From: Actinomadura meyerae
Lineage (GTDB): Bacteria; Actinomycetota; Actinomycetes; Streptosporangiales; Streptosporangiaceae
NCBI RefSeq assembly: GCF_900188445.1
Contig: NZ_FZOR01000037.1
Location: 1 to 64,000 of the forward strand
DNA length: 64,000 nt
Reading direction: 5' to 3'
Shown in pieces: positions 29,465 to 37,723 of this stretch (positions are counted from its first letter, which is position 1; each line of letters starts with the position of its first letter). Position numbers and translations under genes: made by a program. The notes beneath the pieces were generated by a model. That model did no database searches. It saw only the letters and a list, made by a program, of their open reading frames with translations, and was not told the DNA's origin.

Positions 29465-30598
29465 GTGCAACCCACTCTCAGATCACCGCTACCGGTCCTG
29501 TGGACGACGTGGCTCGGCACGCGGACGGCGGACACGCAACTGGTCCAGGCGTACGTGAGGGCAGTAGTGGAGCCGACGTGGAATCGGCTGAAGCAGATCG
29601 CGACGATCGAGAAGGCCGATCCGGCGCAGGTCTCCTGGGGCAAGTTCCTCGACCACTGGCGGGGCCGGCAGGGCGTGGTGGCCCCGAACACCGGCACGCT
29701 CCTCGACCAGGCGGTCACCGATCTGGCCGCGACCGCCCACCAGCTCCAGGGGGCGATGGCCAGGCCCGAGAAGGCCCAGTCGGAGACGTCGCCGCTCGGC
29801 GCGCATGTCAATCCCGGCACCGCCGCCGACCTGCTACTGGCCTCGGCCCGCGGTGTCCGCGGCTGGCGGGCCGAATGGGCGCAGGGCCCCATCGGGGTCG
29901 ACATCAACGACCCGAGCGTCCCGGAGGAGGTCAGGGCCCTGGTGGCGTTCATCCTGAGCACGGACGACGTGGTCGGCCTCGTGTACGACAGGGACGAGCG
30001 CGACCGCGAGCCGTCCCGCGGGCAGAGCACCGACGCCGCATACGCCGCCACGTTCGCCGCGGAGACCCGCGTCATCGGCGCCCGTGACCGTTCGGTCAGC
30101 ACCAAGCACTACGGGGTCATGCGGAGTTGGCACATGGACGTCAACGACTGGATATGCCCCTCCCGCGGAGCCGAGACCCAGTCCACCCGGGCCCACAACT
30201 ACCGGACGGCCAACAAGGCCGAGTTCGCCAACGGGTACGGCATCGAGGCGGCCGCCGACGTCCGCAACCGCAAAGAGGTCAAGCGGACGCTGGTGGAGAA
30301 CAAGAAGCCCGTCGCGCAGGGAATGACCGAGTTCAACGTGCTCTTCGACACCAACGGCCGGCTGGTCTTCGACTACCAGGCCGGTGACTTCTACCTCACC
30401 GGGCACTACGCCTCCTACGAGGTGCCGAGCGCCGCGCTCGCGCCCGGCGACCAGCCGGGCGGCCGGAAATGCTGGCCCTACTTCAAGCTGCTCAACGCCG
30501 ACCAGGTCGCGCTCACGACCGCCGGCCACATGGAGGTCGGACGGCTGCGGTACTGGGAGAACCTCCGCAGGCAGGGACACGGCCACACGCTGGGCTGA
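29465..30598 (+). CDS. Hypothetical protein, 377 residues, unrecognised family
   Basis: The GTG start at 29465 has AAGGAG 5 nt upstream. The protein is soluble. An N-terminal helical half (residues about 20-170: VQAYVRAVVEPTWNRLKQIA and further helices) is followed by a C-terminal half richer in Trp, Tyr, His and beta strands (KHYGVMRSWHMDVNDWICPS, NVLFDTNGRLVFDYQAGDFY, then YASYEVPSAA). There is no signal peptide, no membrane helix and no known catalytic motif. It is 30 bp upstream of another orphan gene in the same direction, so the two probably form one operon. Confidence 0.7.
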   Translation: MQPTLRSPLPVLWTTWLGTRTADTQLVQAYVRAVVEPTWNRLKQIATIEKADPAQVSWGKFLDHWRGRQGVVAPNTGTLLDQAVTDLAATAHQLQGAMARPEKAQSETSPLGAHVNPGTAADLLLASARGVRGWRAEWAQGPIGVDINDPSVPEEVRALVAFILSTDDVVGLVYDRDERDREPSRGQSTDAAYAATFAAETRVIGARDRSVSTKHYGVMRSWHMDVNDWICPSRGAETQSTRAHNYRTANKAEFANGYGIEAAADVRNRKEVKRTLVENKKPVAQGMTEFNVLFDTNGRLVFDYQAGDFYLTGHYASYEVPSAALAPGDQPGGRKCWPYFKLLNADQVALTTAGHMEVGRLRYWENLRRQGHGHTLG

Positions 30599-30628
30599 CC
30601 CGGGACACCAACGACGAAAGGCAGTCAC

Positions 30629-31501
30629 ATGGCCGAAGAACTACCGCCTCAGGGCACCGTCGAAATCGGCGCCGCAGGACCCGACAGCCACCGCGACTCC
30701 TACGACCACAGCACGCTCGACAACCTCATCACGCGGTTGATGAAGGGGCGAAAGTTGCCCGCGTGGTACGAGAAAACGGCGCGGAGGCTCCTCCAGGAGC
30801 TGATCAAACCGAAGGTCACCTACAGGTTCGCCGACGACGAGGCGGTCCACTACTGGACGCTCACCCGGGTCGTCACCACACACCTCTGGACGCTGAGCAC
30901 GGAAATGCTCGCGGAGCCGGACAACCAGGAACTGCGCGAGGAGCCCTGGCAGGAGACCTGGTCGGAGCAGTATCTGGCGATCGAGAGACTGCGCGCGCAA
31001 TTCCAGGCCGCCGCGGGCGGGAATTTCACCTTCCTGGGGAAGGACTACCAGCTGAAGAGGCAGTTCCCGGACATCGCCAACCACATCTATGTGTACCGCC
31101 GCGGCACCTCCGTCGTCTACCACGGCATCAAGATCTCGACCGCACGCGCGATCATGGACGCCATCGAGGGTCCGGCCAGGAAGCTCGCTGAGGCCGACAT
31201 CGACGACTTCGTGTGCGCGTTCTTCGCCGAGCCGACCAGGTGGCCCGAAGAGCAGATGTTCAACCTCCTCGCGATAGCCGGAACACGCTCGGACACTCAA
31301 CTCACCGGCGACAACGGCATCCTGCCGCTGGCTTCGGGAAGCACCTGGGAGGCCAGACTGAACGCTCCCGGCCGCGAAGTCCCCCGGCGCATCGTCGAAT
31401 ACACCACGTCGATCGGCCTCCACCACGCCCTCAACCAGGAGCTCGCCGGATCGTCGAGTCCGGAGCAGTTCGCGCTGGAGGTCATCAGGAACATGACGTA
31501 A
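30629..31501 (+). CDS. Hypothetical protein, 290 residues, unrecognised family
   Basis: The ATG at 30629 has AAAGG upstream and follows the previous gene by 30 bp. The protein is soluble. A disordered acidic N terminus (about 30 residues) is followed by a helical domain (LITRLMKGRKLPAWYEKTAR, RLLQELIKPKVTYRF) and a middle part with YVYRRGTSVVYHGIKISTAR. It ends in NQELAGSSSPEQFALEVIRN. No known domain is identified. A 15-bp hairpin terminates the pair, so the two genes form a discrete unit with no recognised function. Confidence 0.7.
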   Translation: MAEELPPQGTVEIGAAGPDSHRDSYDHSTLDNLITRLMKGRKLPAWYEKTARRLLQELIKPKVTYRFADDEAVHYWTLTRVVTTHLWTLSTEMLAEPDNQELREEPWQETWSEQYLAIERLRAQFQAAAGGNFTFLGKDYQLKRQFPDIANHIYVYRRGTSVVYHGIKISTARAIMDAIEGPARKLAEADIDDFVCAFFAEPTRWPEEQMFNLLAIAGTRSDTQLTGDNGILPLASGSTWEARLNAPGREVPRRIVEYTTSIGLHHALNQELAGSSSPEQFALEVIRNMT

Positions 31502-31508
31502 TGGCGGC

Positions 31509-31541
31509 CGCCGGTGGTGCGGCACCGCCGCACCACCGGCG
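31509..31541. terminator. Strong hairpin terminator of the two-gene orphan operon
   Basis: A perfect 15-bp stem (31509-31523 pairing with 31527-31541) with a 3-nt loop starts 8 nt after the stop codon at 31501. Confidence 0.8.
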
Positions 31542-31627
31542 CTCACGAGCCGTGCCCGGCCCCGGCCCCGGCCCCCAAGCCCGTAACCCGCTTGGCGCCG
31601 GGGCGGGCATGTGAGAACGTGGTGCAC

Positions 31628-31786
31628 GTGATCAGCACGGCAAGGACGCAACGCTCGACCGCCGTCGGCGGCGGGCGTGTTGTCGTGCTCGCTCCTGGGC
31701 GTCGATGAGTCCAGCGCCGCATCGCGGCGCTCCCCCCGTCCTCTCGACTCATCGACTTTCCCCTTTTCGCCGGTTCGCCACCGGCG
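31628..31786 (+). promoter_or_regulatory. Structured leader of the release-factor-like gene, with a possible leader peptide
   Basis: A GTG-started 26-codon frame (31628-31708) ends in TGA at 31706-31708. That stop lies inside a stem, GTCGATGAGTC (31701-31711) paired with GACTCATCGAC (31746-31756). This stem encloses an inner stem AGCGCCGC/GCGGCGCT (31713-31720 and 31724-31731). The outer stem is followed by a run TTTCCCCTTTTC (31757-31768), and then a second hairpin CGCCGG/CCGGCG (31768-31786). The layout is that of a terminator or attenuator just upstream of the gene at 31808. Attenuation is an inference. Confidence 0.5.
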
Positions 31787-31807
31787 CTCACTCCCAGGAG
31801 CCTTGCC

Positions 31808-32476
31808 ATGTGCGTTGTAGAGATTCGTCCCGGTGAAGGCGGCGCCGACGCGCTCGCCTTCGCCACCGAACTGGCCGACACCATCGCGGCTTGGGCGGTC
31901 CGCCGAGGCTGGCCGGTCGACCGTTCCGCGGCCGAGCCGGGCCGCACCATCGTGATGACCTTGGCCGGCGTCGCCGAGGCCGAACTCGCCTGGCTGTCGG
32001 GTACCCACCGCCTGCAGCACGAGCCCCGCAACGACCGGCGCGGCCGCAGGCACACCTCCACCGCGACCGTCGCGGTGATGCCTCGGCGGACCCGTCCCAC
32101 CGGGCCGCTCGTCCGGGACGAGGACCTGCGCGTGCAGACCATGCGCGGACGCGGACGCGGCGGCCAGCGCAAGAACAAGGTCGAGACCGCCGTCCGGCTC
32201 CAGCACCTGCCCACCGGCATCGTCATCACCCGGACCACGGGCCGCTCCCAGGCCGTCAACCTCGCCTCGGCCCGCGCCGACCTGGAGGACCGGCTCCGGC
32301 TCATGGCCGCGCGGCAGGTGCGGCAGGACACCGATCTCCTGCGGCGAACCCAGGTCCGGTCCGACCGATCGGCCAAGTCCTTCACCCACAACGCCCAACG
32401 GGGGCAGGTCGTCGACCACACCACCGGCCGCCGCTGGTCACTGCGCGCCTGGCGCCAAGGCCGCCTCGACCAGTAA
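31808..32476 (+). CDS. Short release-factor-like GGQ protein (PrfH-like)
   Basis: The 222-residue protein matches domains 2-3 of class I peptide chain release factors. It starts at EIRPGEGGADA, has GTHRLQHEP and RRHTSTATVAVMP, and carries the peptidyl-tRNA hydrolysis motif GGQ at residues 118-120 (RGRGRGGQRKNKVETAVRLQ, then HLPTGI). The entire N-terminal domain 1 is absent. The stop-codon recognition tripeptide (PxT in RF1, SPF in RF2) is replaced by Pro-Arg-Asn (73-75). It is therefore not a canonical RF1 or RF2. Similar short proteins include PrfH and factors found in some actinobacteriophages. A stalled-ribosome or damaged-tRNA rescue role is the likeliest. Start ATG 31808 follows CAGGAG. 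Confidence 0.85.
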   Translation: MCVVEIRPGEGGADALAFATELADTIAAWAVRRGWPVDRSAAEPGRTIVMTLAGVAEAELAWLSGTHRLQHEPRNDRRGRRHTSTATVAVMPRRTRPTGPLVRDEDLRVQTMRGRGRGGQRKNKVETAVRLQHLPTGIVITRTTGRSQAVNLASARADLEDRLRLMAARQVRQDTDLLRRTQVRSDRSAKSFTHNAQRGQVVDHTTGRRWSLRAWRQGRLDQ

Positions 32477-32532
32477 CAAGACCGGCACGAGCGAGGACGG
32501 CCAAAGCCGGCCGCGTGAGGTGACGCGGTAGG

Positions 32533-33198
32533 TCAGCGTCGCCGGGGCGATGGACCGGGCAACTCAGCGGCGATCTCGGCGAATCCATCGAGCACCTTGG
32601 GTGCGAAACCGCCCTTGACCGCCTCGGCCTCGGCGACGGTGAGCCGCTTGCCCCTGCCGATCGAATGGTAATAACGACCGGTGAACCGGATGCTCCGCAA
32701 GCCGAGCGCGGCCGCGCCCAACGGTTTGATGTCGCCGGTGCCGTAGACGTCGATCACTTCCTGGAACCGCTCCCGGGCGCCGGTGCTGCGAAACCTCACC
32801 CAGGCAACCGAGATGAGGGCGATGTTCCCCTGCCGGTCGGCGATGGCGAACAGCCTCCGGTACAGCGAAGTGCACGGATTGCGAAGAAGGGACCGCTGCA
32901 CCTGCCCGTACGTGGCGCTCACACATTCTCGGTTCCGCCGGGTGGCCGACCGTTTCAAGCGCCGCGTTCCCAAACGTCGCCAAGCCTCGTCGGCTCTGCC
33001 CTTACGCGCGGAACGCTTCGCATCCACCTTGCGAACTTTGATCGACTCCAAGCTCACCGAGGAGCCTCTTCCGGCACCGGTGACACCACCGCCACCGAAG
33101 ATCATGACCGCTGCCACTCCGGCCGCGACGGCCGTCCCTCCGCCGCCGCCATCGATCGGAATCCGTCGACCATTCTTGGTGATCCAGCGCTCCGCCAT
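32533..33198 (-). CDS. Hypothetical protein with N-terminal Gly-rich membrane segment
   Basis: ATG 33198 gives a 221-residue protein beginning MAERWITKNGRRIPID, a run of Gly and a hydrophobic stretch (AVAAGVAAVMIFGGGG), then a basic soluble domain. That domain has RRLFAIADRQGNIALISVAW, GARERFQEVIDVYGTGDIKP and a Gly/Lys-rich end. The longer reading from 33291 is less likely. No family is recognised; the N-terminal motif WITKNGRRIPI occurs, as far as I recall, in phage- and island-associated actinobacterial proteins. Confidence 0.6.
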   Translation of the reverse strand: MAERWITKNGRRIPIDGGGGGTAVAAGVAAVMIFGGGGVTGAGRGSSVSLESIKVRKVDAKRSARKGRADEAWRRLGTRRLKRSATRRNRECVSATYGQVQRSLLRNPCTSLYRRLFAIADRQGNIALISVAWVRFRSTGARERFQEVIDVYGTGDIKPLGAAALGLRSIRFTGRYYHSIGRGKRLTVAEAEAVKGGFAPKVLDGFAEIAAELPGPSPRRR

Positions 33199-33335
33199 AT
33201 CGGCCCAGGGTAGAAGCAACCTCCGACACTTTCCGGCGCTTCCCCGGAGACGTCCGGCTCCGGACAAGATATATGCCAGATCCAAGTACATTTAGGACAA
33301 TCCGCGACTAGTGTTCATGTCCGTCTTGTAAATCG

Positions 33336-35516
33336 ATGGCCGGAGGTGCCGTGCTCGACGTCCCCGACGCATTACCAGAGGAGATCGAAGGGCCGGTGGC
33401 GGCGGCGATTCCGCTGGTCGTCGCCCGCATTCCGGACGCACCCGCGGCGGAACTCGGCCGGTTGCGGGCCACCGCCGACGGCATGTGGCCGATCCGTAGA
33501 TCGATCACCGGACACAGGGCCGGGGGATGGTCACGTTCGGCGGCAGGGGATTCGCCAGTGCGCGATGCGCTCGGCGCGCTGCCATCGTTGCTGGTCGAGC
33601 GTCTGCTCGGTGCGCTGGAACTGACCGTGCCGGAACTGGACCTGGCCGGCGTACCGGACCTGACCGGTCTCCTCGGCGAGCCCTCCACCGGTTCCTTCGG
33701 TGTGGGGATGACGGACGGGGCGAGCGAGGCGGTCCACGAGGCGGCGATGCTGGACCGGATCCGGCCGGGTGCCCTGCCGCTGGTCGCGGCGCTGGCGCGT
33801 CGGCTGGCCGCCCGTCCGCGCATGGCCGCGCTCCTTGCGGTGGGGTCCGATGTCACCGACGAGCCGGATGTGGCCGCGGCGCATGGTGCCGCATACCTTG
33901 CGCTGGCCGTGTCCACCGCCACCGCCGTCCTGCACCGGGTGGGTGTTAACTCCCAGGCGATCCAGCCGCCGGCCGTGCTCGGCGTCGCGATCGGCACCGC
34001 GAGCCTGCTCTTGCAAGAGACCCCGATGCCCCACGCATACGCGGCCGCGATACTCGCCAGGATTCGCGCGGAATACCGGCTGCCCGTCGCGTCCAGCGAG
34101 CGGGCCACAGTGACGGGGCACCGGTTCGCGCTCCTGGAGGAGGGCACCGCCCCGGAAGCCGACTTCAGCCGCAACGGGCTCGTCGCGGCCGTCCCGGGCG
34201 GGGCGGTGATTCGCACGGGCGTCGAGAACGGAGACGTCCGGGTTCTGTTCCACGTCCTGGACGAGCCGCCGCCGGACGTCGCGACCGGCTGGGAGGAGAT
34301 CGTCGAGATCAGCTGGCGGGCGACGACCGGCGGCGCCTCGCTGACCGGGCTCCAGGCGCCCGGGCCTCGCCTGCACGGGGCCACTCCCCCCTGGCCGGGC
34401 GACTACCGGCTGCGTGTGCACGCCCGCGGCCGGGACGGCGCCGACGAGACCGAGTCCTACGAGCTGATGGTGTGGCAGGCTCCCGCCGCCCCCGACACCG
34501 TGCACGCCCTGAGCGATCGGCTCGGCCACCGGCTGCGCGGCGAGCCGGAGCCCGTGCGTCCCGACCCGCCCGAGGCCGCCTACCGGTGGCTGCGCCGCAG
34601 TTCCCTGTCCGAGGCGGCGACGGTCACGGTGGTGACCGGGGCGGACGCCGCGGACGTGCTGCGCGCCTTCAACGCGGACCCGGACCGCCCGGAGTCGCTG
34701 CGCACCATCTCCATGGAACTGCTGGAGAAGCAGTCGATCGATCCCTGGGTCGCCGTGGTGGACGTGGGCGGTGCCGTGGTCGCCGTCGAGTACAACGGCT
34801 GGCAAGGCTCGACCCAGCCGGTGCTGGCCCGAGCGTCCACCGGCGGCCGGGCCGCGAGCATGTACTGGAATGTCGACGCGATGACACGATTGTCGTTCGC
34901 CGAGCACGGCGACGTGCTGCTGTCGGAGGAGCCCTTCGGTCCTCTGGACGCGCCGCCATCGGTCGCCGGGACGCTCGCCGGTCTCGACTTCGCCGACCAT
35001 CACCGCGGCACGAGCCTGATGGGCCTGGTCGCGGTGCAGCGGTTCACCGGCCACGGCATCACCGCCGACGACCTGGCCCGCATCGAAGCCGCCGACATCG
35101 CTTTCCGGATCGTGCCCGACCTGCCCACGCTGTACCCGTACCGCCTCTACCCCGGCATGCCGCCCGACCCCACCGCCGAGGCGCTGACAGGGCAACCCGA
35201 ACCGACCCTGCGCGACCTGGCCTGGTGGGCCGCCGCTCAGGCGGCCCACTACGCGGAACTCGGCGACGACCCCGACATCGCCGCAAGCCTCACCGCTCGG
35301 GCCCTGACACCCGACGCGCGCCTGCGCGCCCGCCGCTCCCAGCTCGGCGACGGCGAACACCCATGGGTCTGGCTCGCCTTGCACCGCGCGACCAACCCCG
35401 ACCCGCTCGCCGCGGCCGTCGAGGCCCTCGAAGCGGCCCGCTACGCCGCCGGCCCGCACGCAGCGAACCTGGTCGCCGACGTCCAGAACAGACTCACCAC
35501 ACCGGAGCCGCCCTGA
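33336..35516 (+). CDS. Large DUF6461-containing protein
   Basis: The 726-residue soluble protein appears to have three parts. Residues 1-240 form a helical region. A beta-rich middle part follows (VLFHVLDEPPPDVATGWEEI, YRLRVHARGRDGADE). A DUF6461-like domain begins around residue 400 (AYRWLRRSSLSEAATVTVVT, WVAVVDVGGAVVAVEYNGWQ, SMYWNVDAMTRLSFAEHGDV), then a helical tail. DUF6461 is frequent in actinomycete immunity-like proteins, but its biochemical role is unknown. The start may be ATG 33336 (no ribosome binding site) or GTG 33351, which has GGAGG only 4 nt upstream. Confidence 0.75.
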   Translation: MAGGAVLDVPDALPEEIEGPVAAAIPLVVARIPDAPAAELGRLRATADGMWPIRRSITGHRAGGWSRSAAGDSPVRDALGALPSLLVERLLGALELTVPELDLAGVPDLTGLLGEPSTGSFGVGMTDGASEAVHEAAMLDRIRPGALPLVAALARRLAARPRMAALLAVGSDVTDEPDVAAAHGAAYLALAVSTATAVLHRVGVNSQAIQPPAVLGVAIGTASLLLQETPMPHAYAAAILARIRAEYRLPVASSERATVTGHRFALLEEGTAPEADFSRNGLVAAVPGGAVIRTGVENGDVRVLFHVLDEPPPDVATGWEEIVEISWRATTGGASLTGLQAPGPRLHGATPPWPGDYRLRVHARGRDGADETESYELMVWQAPAAPDTVHALSDRLGHRLRGEPEPVRPDPPEAAYRWLRRSSLSEAATVTVVTGADAADVLRAFNADPDRPESLRTISMELLEKQSIDPWVAVVDVGGAVVAVEYNGWQGSTQPVLARASTGGRAASMYWNVDAMTRLSFAEHGDVLLSEEPFGPLDAPPSVAGTLAGLDFADHHRGTSLMGLVAVQRFTGHGITADDLARIEAADIAFRIVPDLPTLYPYRLYPGMPPDPTAEALTGQPEPTLRDLAWWAAAQAAHYAELGDDPDIAASLTARALTPDARLRARRSQLGDGEHPWVWLALHRATNPDPLAAAVEALEAARYAAGPHAANLVADVQNRLTTPEPP

Positions 35517-35570
35517 CGACCGCACCGCCCACGACCGCGTGTGGTCCCTTCGGGCCTGCGACCTGCGGCG

Positions 35571-36047
35571 TCATCGCGTGGCCTCGTCCGGCGCCGGTGC
35601 CGACAGCATGCGGATGAGCTGCCGGATGGTGGTTCGCGCCTGGCTCAGGCTCGCCTCGTCGAGGTCGGTGCCGGCGAGGAGCCGGCTGCGGTGACGGCCT
35701 CCGGCGTCGTCCAGGCGTGCCAAGGTCTCCCTGCCCGGGTCGCTGAGCCGGACGAGAGGAGCCCGCGCGTCATCGGGGTTGTCGGACGCGACGACCAGCC
35801 CCGCGTCCTTGAGTTCGTTGACGACGCGCTGGACGCTCTGCCGGGCCAGGCCCAGCCGCCGTGCGGCGGCCGACACCGTGATCGGCCGTTCGCTCAGCAC
35901 GCTGAGGACGTGCCAGCGCGCGGTCGACTGGCCCTCCTCTCGGGCGATCTCCTCGGCGGTGTGCCGCGACAGCCCGGCCAACTGGTACACGTCGGCGATG
36001 AGCAGGCGGTACGCCTCGACCGTTGCCGACGATCGCGTGGAGTCCAT
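35571..36047 (-). CDS. MarR family transcriptional regulator
   Basis: The 158-residue winged-helix protein has GQSTARWHVLSVLSERPITV, SAAARRLGLARQSVQRVVNE (recognition helix) and wing DNPDDARAPLVRLSDPG, the MarR signature. ATG 36047 is chosen over a long upstream reading that runs through the divergent gene. The palindrome at 36052-36067 lies directly upstream, so autoregulation and control of the divergent monooxygenase-like gene are expected. Confidence 0.9.
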   Translation of the reverse strand: MDSTRSSATVEAYRLLIADVYQLAGLSRHTAEEIAREEGQSTARWHVLSVLSERPITVSAAARRLGLARQSVQRVVNELKDAGLVVASDNPDDARAPLVRLSDPGRETLARLDDAGGRHRSRLLAGTDLDEASLSQARTTIRQLIRMLSAPAPDEATR

Positions 36048-36051
36048 AGAA

Positions 36052-36067
36052 TGACAGCATACTGTCA
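36052..36067. promoter_or_regulatory. MarR-type operator
   Basis: TGACAG-CATA-CTGTCA, a perfect 6-4-6 palindrome, lies 4 bp from the MarR start and 16 bp from the divergent gene's start, overlapping the only space available for both promoters. Confidence 0.7.
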
Positions 36068-36083
36068 AAATGGGGAGCGTGAG

Positions 36084-36404
36084 ATGATCCTCCGACTCTG
36101 GCGCGGCTGGACGACCGCCGAGCTGGCCGACGACTACGACGAGATCCTCAACACGGACGTGGCACCGGGCATTTTGGCCAGGAACCTCGACGGCCTGCGC
36201 TCGTTCGACGTCTGGCGGCGCCGTCCCGCCGAGCAGACCGGCGAGCACGAATTCCTCACCGCCATGGTCTTCGAGGACATGGCCGCGATCGAACGGTTCG
36301 CCGGTGGGCCCACCCAGTCCTACGTACCGCCCCAGGCGCGTGCCGTGCTCAGCAGATTCGACCTTCACTCCCAGCACTACGAGCTACGACAGCGACACCG
36401 CTGA
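36084..36404 (+). CDS. Antibiotic biosynthesis monooxygenase (ABM)-like small protein
   Basis: The 106-residue protein of ferredoxin-like dimeric alpha/beta-barrel type has RLWRGWTTAELADDYDEIL at its start, GLRSFDVWRRR in the middle and FLTAMVFEDMAAIERFAGG near the end. Family members act as cofactor-free monooxygenases or are simply small stress proteins. ATG 36084 has GGGGAG 6 nt upstream. It is divergent from the MarR gene with a shared operator, so it is probably induced by the MarR ligand. Confidence 0.75.
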   Translation: MILRLWRGWTTAELADDYDEILNTDVAPGILARNLDGLRSFDVWRRRPAEQTGEHEFLTAMVFEDMAAIERFAGGPTQSYVPPQARAVLSRFDLHSQHYELRQRHR

Positions 36405-36475
36405 CACATGCCGGTCCCCCTTGGTCGCCGCCACCGGCCCCTTGCTCCATGGCCGGACGGGAACGCCGGGCATGG

Positions 36476-37087
36476 CTAACCCAGTTGCCGTGTCATCTCA
36501 TGGTGGAAGGAGACCAGTTCCGCCATTGGCACGGCCTTCCGGGAGACCTTGGAAAGGTCCTGGCCCTCCACGGTCGACGGCGGCGGCCAGGCGTGGATGC
36601 CTTCGGAGAGGGGCAGGGCGGCCACTTCGGTCTCCCAGCCGGGCCAGCGCAGGGTTTCGTAGAACTGCGTCAGCGAACCGGCGAGGATGGCGTACAGCCA
36701 ATCGGCGTAGCCCTGCTCCAAGTCGAGCCAGTCCAGATCGTCCGGGCCGAAGTACTGGATGGTCGGTGGCGCCCCCGGCGCGGCCGGCGCCCAGGCGAAC
36801 TGGCCGCCCAGCACGTCGTAGCCCACGACGAGCCGACGCGAAGCCGGATCGGCCTCGACCGTCACGTCGGGAAGGCCGTCCGCGCCACTGCCGAGCACCC
36901 GAAGCCAACCGTGGTCTATGCAGATCCCGCCGGTATGGGCCACCACGGCCCCGAGCCACGACCTCGTCGTGATGCCGAGCATCTCCAGGCAGTTGTGCGC
37001 GCGCTCAGCGTCCGGTGCGAGCATTGTGACCGGATACGGCGCTCTTTGAGCCGCGGCGAGGACCTCGTCCCACGCTGAACTGTTCAT
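36476..37087 (-). CDS. DUF2625 family protein
   Basis: The 203-residue soluble protein has the family's hallmark GGICIDHGWLRVLGSG, followed by VGYDVLGGQFAWAP, GPDDLDWLDLEQGYADWLY and FYETLRWPGW. Function is unknown. The annotation rests on the clear run of these motifs in the correct order and on length close to the family norm. It is a single gene on the minus strand. Confidence 0.85.
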   Translation of the reverse strand: MNSSAWDEVLAAAQRAPYPVTMLAPDAERAHNCLEMLGITTRSWLGAVVAHTGGICIDHGWLRVLGSGADGLPDVTVEADPASRRLVVGYDVLGGQFAWAPAAPGAPPTIQYFGPDDLDWLDLEQGYADWLYAILAGSLTQFYETLRWPGWETEVAALPLSEGIHAWPPPSTVEGQDLSKVSRKAVPMAELVSFHHEMTRQLG

Positions 37088-37189
37088 GCTCGCAGTCTTT
37101 CAGCTCGTCCGGCGGCGCCGGGCCGAGGCGATCCCGGGCGTGAACCTGATGGTCGCGGCGTCCGACTGTGCTGGTGACGGGAGGACGAG

Positions 37190-37723
37190 ATGACCGATGA
37201 GTTGCTGGTGGTCCGCTGCCAGCTAGGGGAACGTGAGGCTCTCGCTGAGCTGGTGAGGATCTGGCACGCACCGGTATGGGGATTCGTACGGCGGATGCTG
37301 GACGCCGAGCGAGCCGATGACGTGACTCAGGAGATCTGGGTGGCGGCATTGCGCGGGCTGCCCCGGTTGACCGAACCGGGCCGATTCGGTCCCTGGCTTT
37401 TCACGATCGCCCGCCGCACCGTGGTGAACCGGCTCAGGCATGAATACGCCCGTGCCCAAGCCGACGAGGCGTTCCAGACGAGCGAGGAGCCGGTCACCGC
37501 GGATCCGGCGGACGCGGCCGTGGACCGGGCCGAGCTGATCGCGGGCTTGGCCGGCCTGCCGGTGCGTGAACGGGAGATCCTCATCCTGTTCTACCTGCAG
37601 GACCTGTCGATCGAGGACTGCGCCCAGATCTGCGCGATTCCGCCGGGCACCGTCAAATCCCGGCTCAACCGTTCCCGTCGCCTGCTCCGCGAGCACCTGA
37701 TCGAGAGGGGATACCGGCCATGA
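37190..37723 (+). CDS. ECF-type RNA polymerase sigma factor
   Basis: The 177-residue sigma factor has region 2 (LVRIWHAPVWGFVRRMLDAE, DDVTQEIWVAALRG) and region 4 (GLPVREREILILFYLQDLSI then EDCAQICAIPPGTVKSRLNR). A short acidic linker separates them. It overlaps the next gene by 4 bp (ATGA), so the membrane protein that follows is likely its regulator. The promoter of its own operon is not obvious. Confidence 0.92.
   Translation: MTDELLVVRCQLGEREALAELVRIWHAPVWGFVRRMLDAERADDVTQEIWVAALRGLPRLTEPGRFGPWLFTIARRTVVNRLRHEYARAQADEAFQTSEEPVTADPADAAVDRAELIAGLAGLPVREREILILFYLQDLSIEDCAQICAIPPGTVKSRLNRSRRLLREHLIERGYRP

Noticed and set aside
31808..32476. Reading the GGQ protein as normal RF1 or RF2
   Set aside because: Domain 1 and the PxT/SPF recognition tripeptide are absent and length is 222 instead of about 360 residues.
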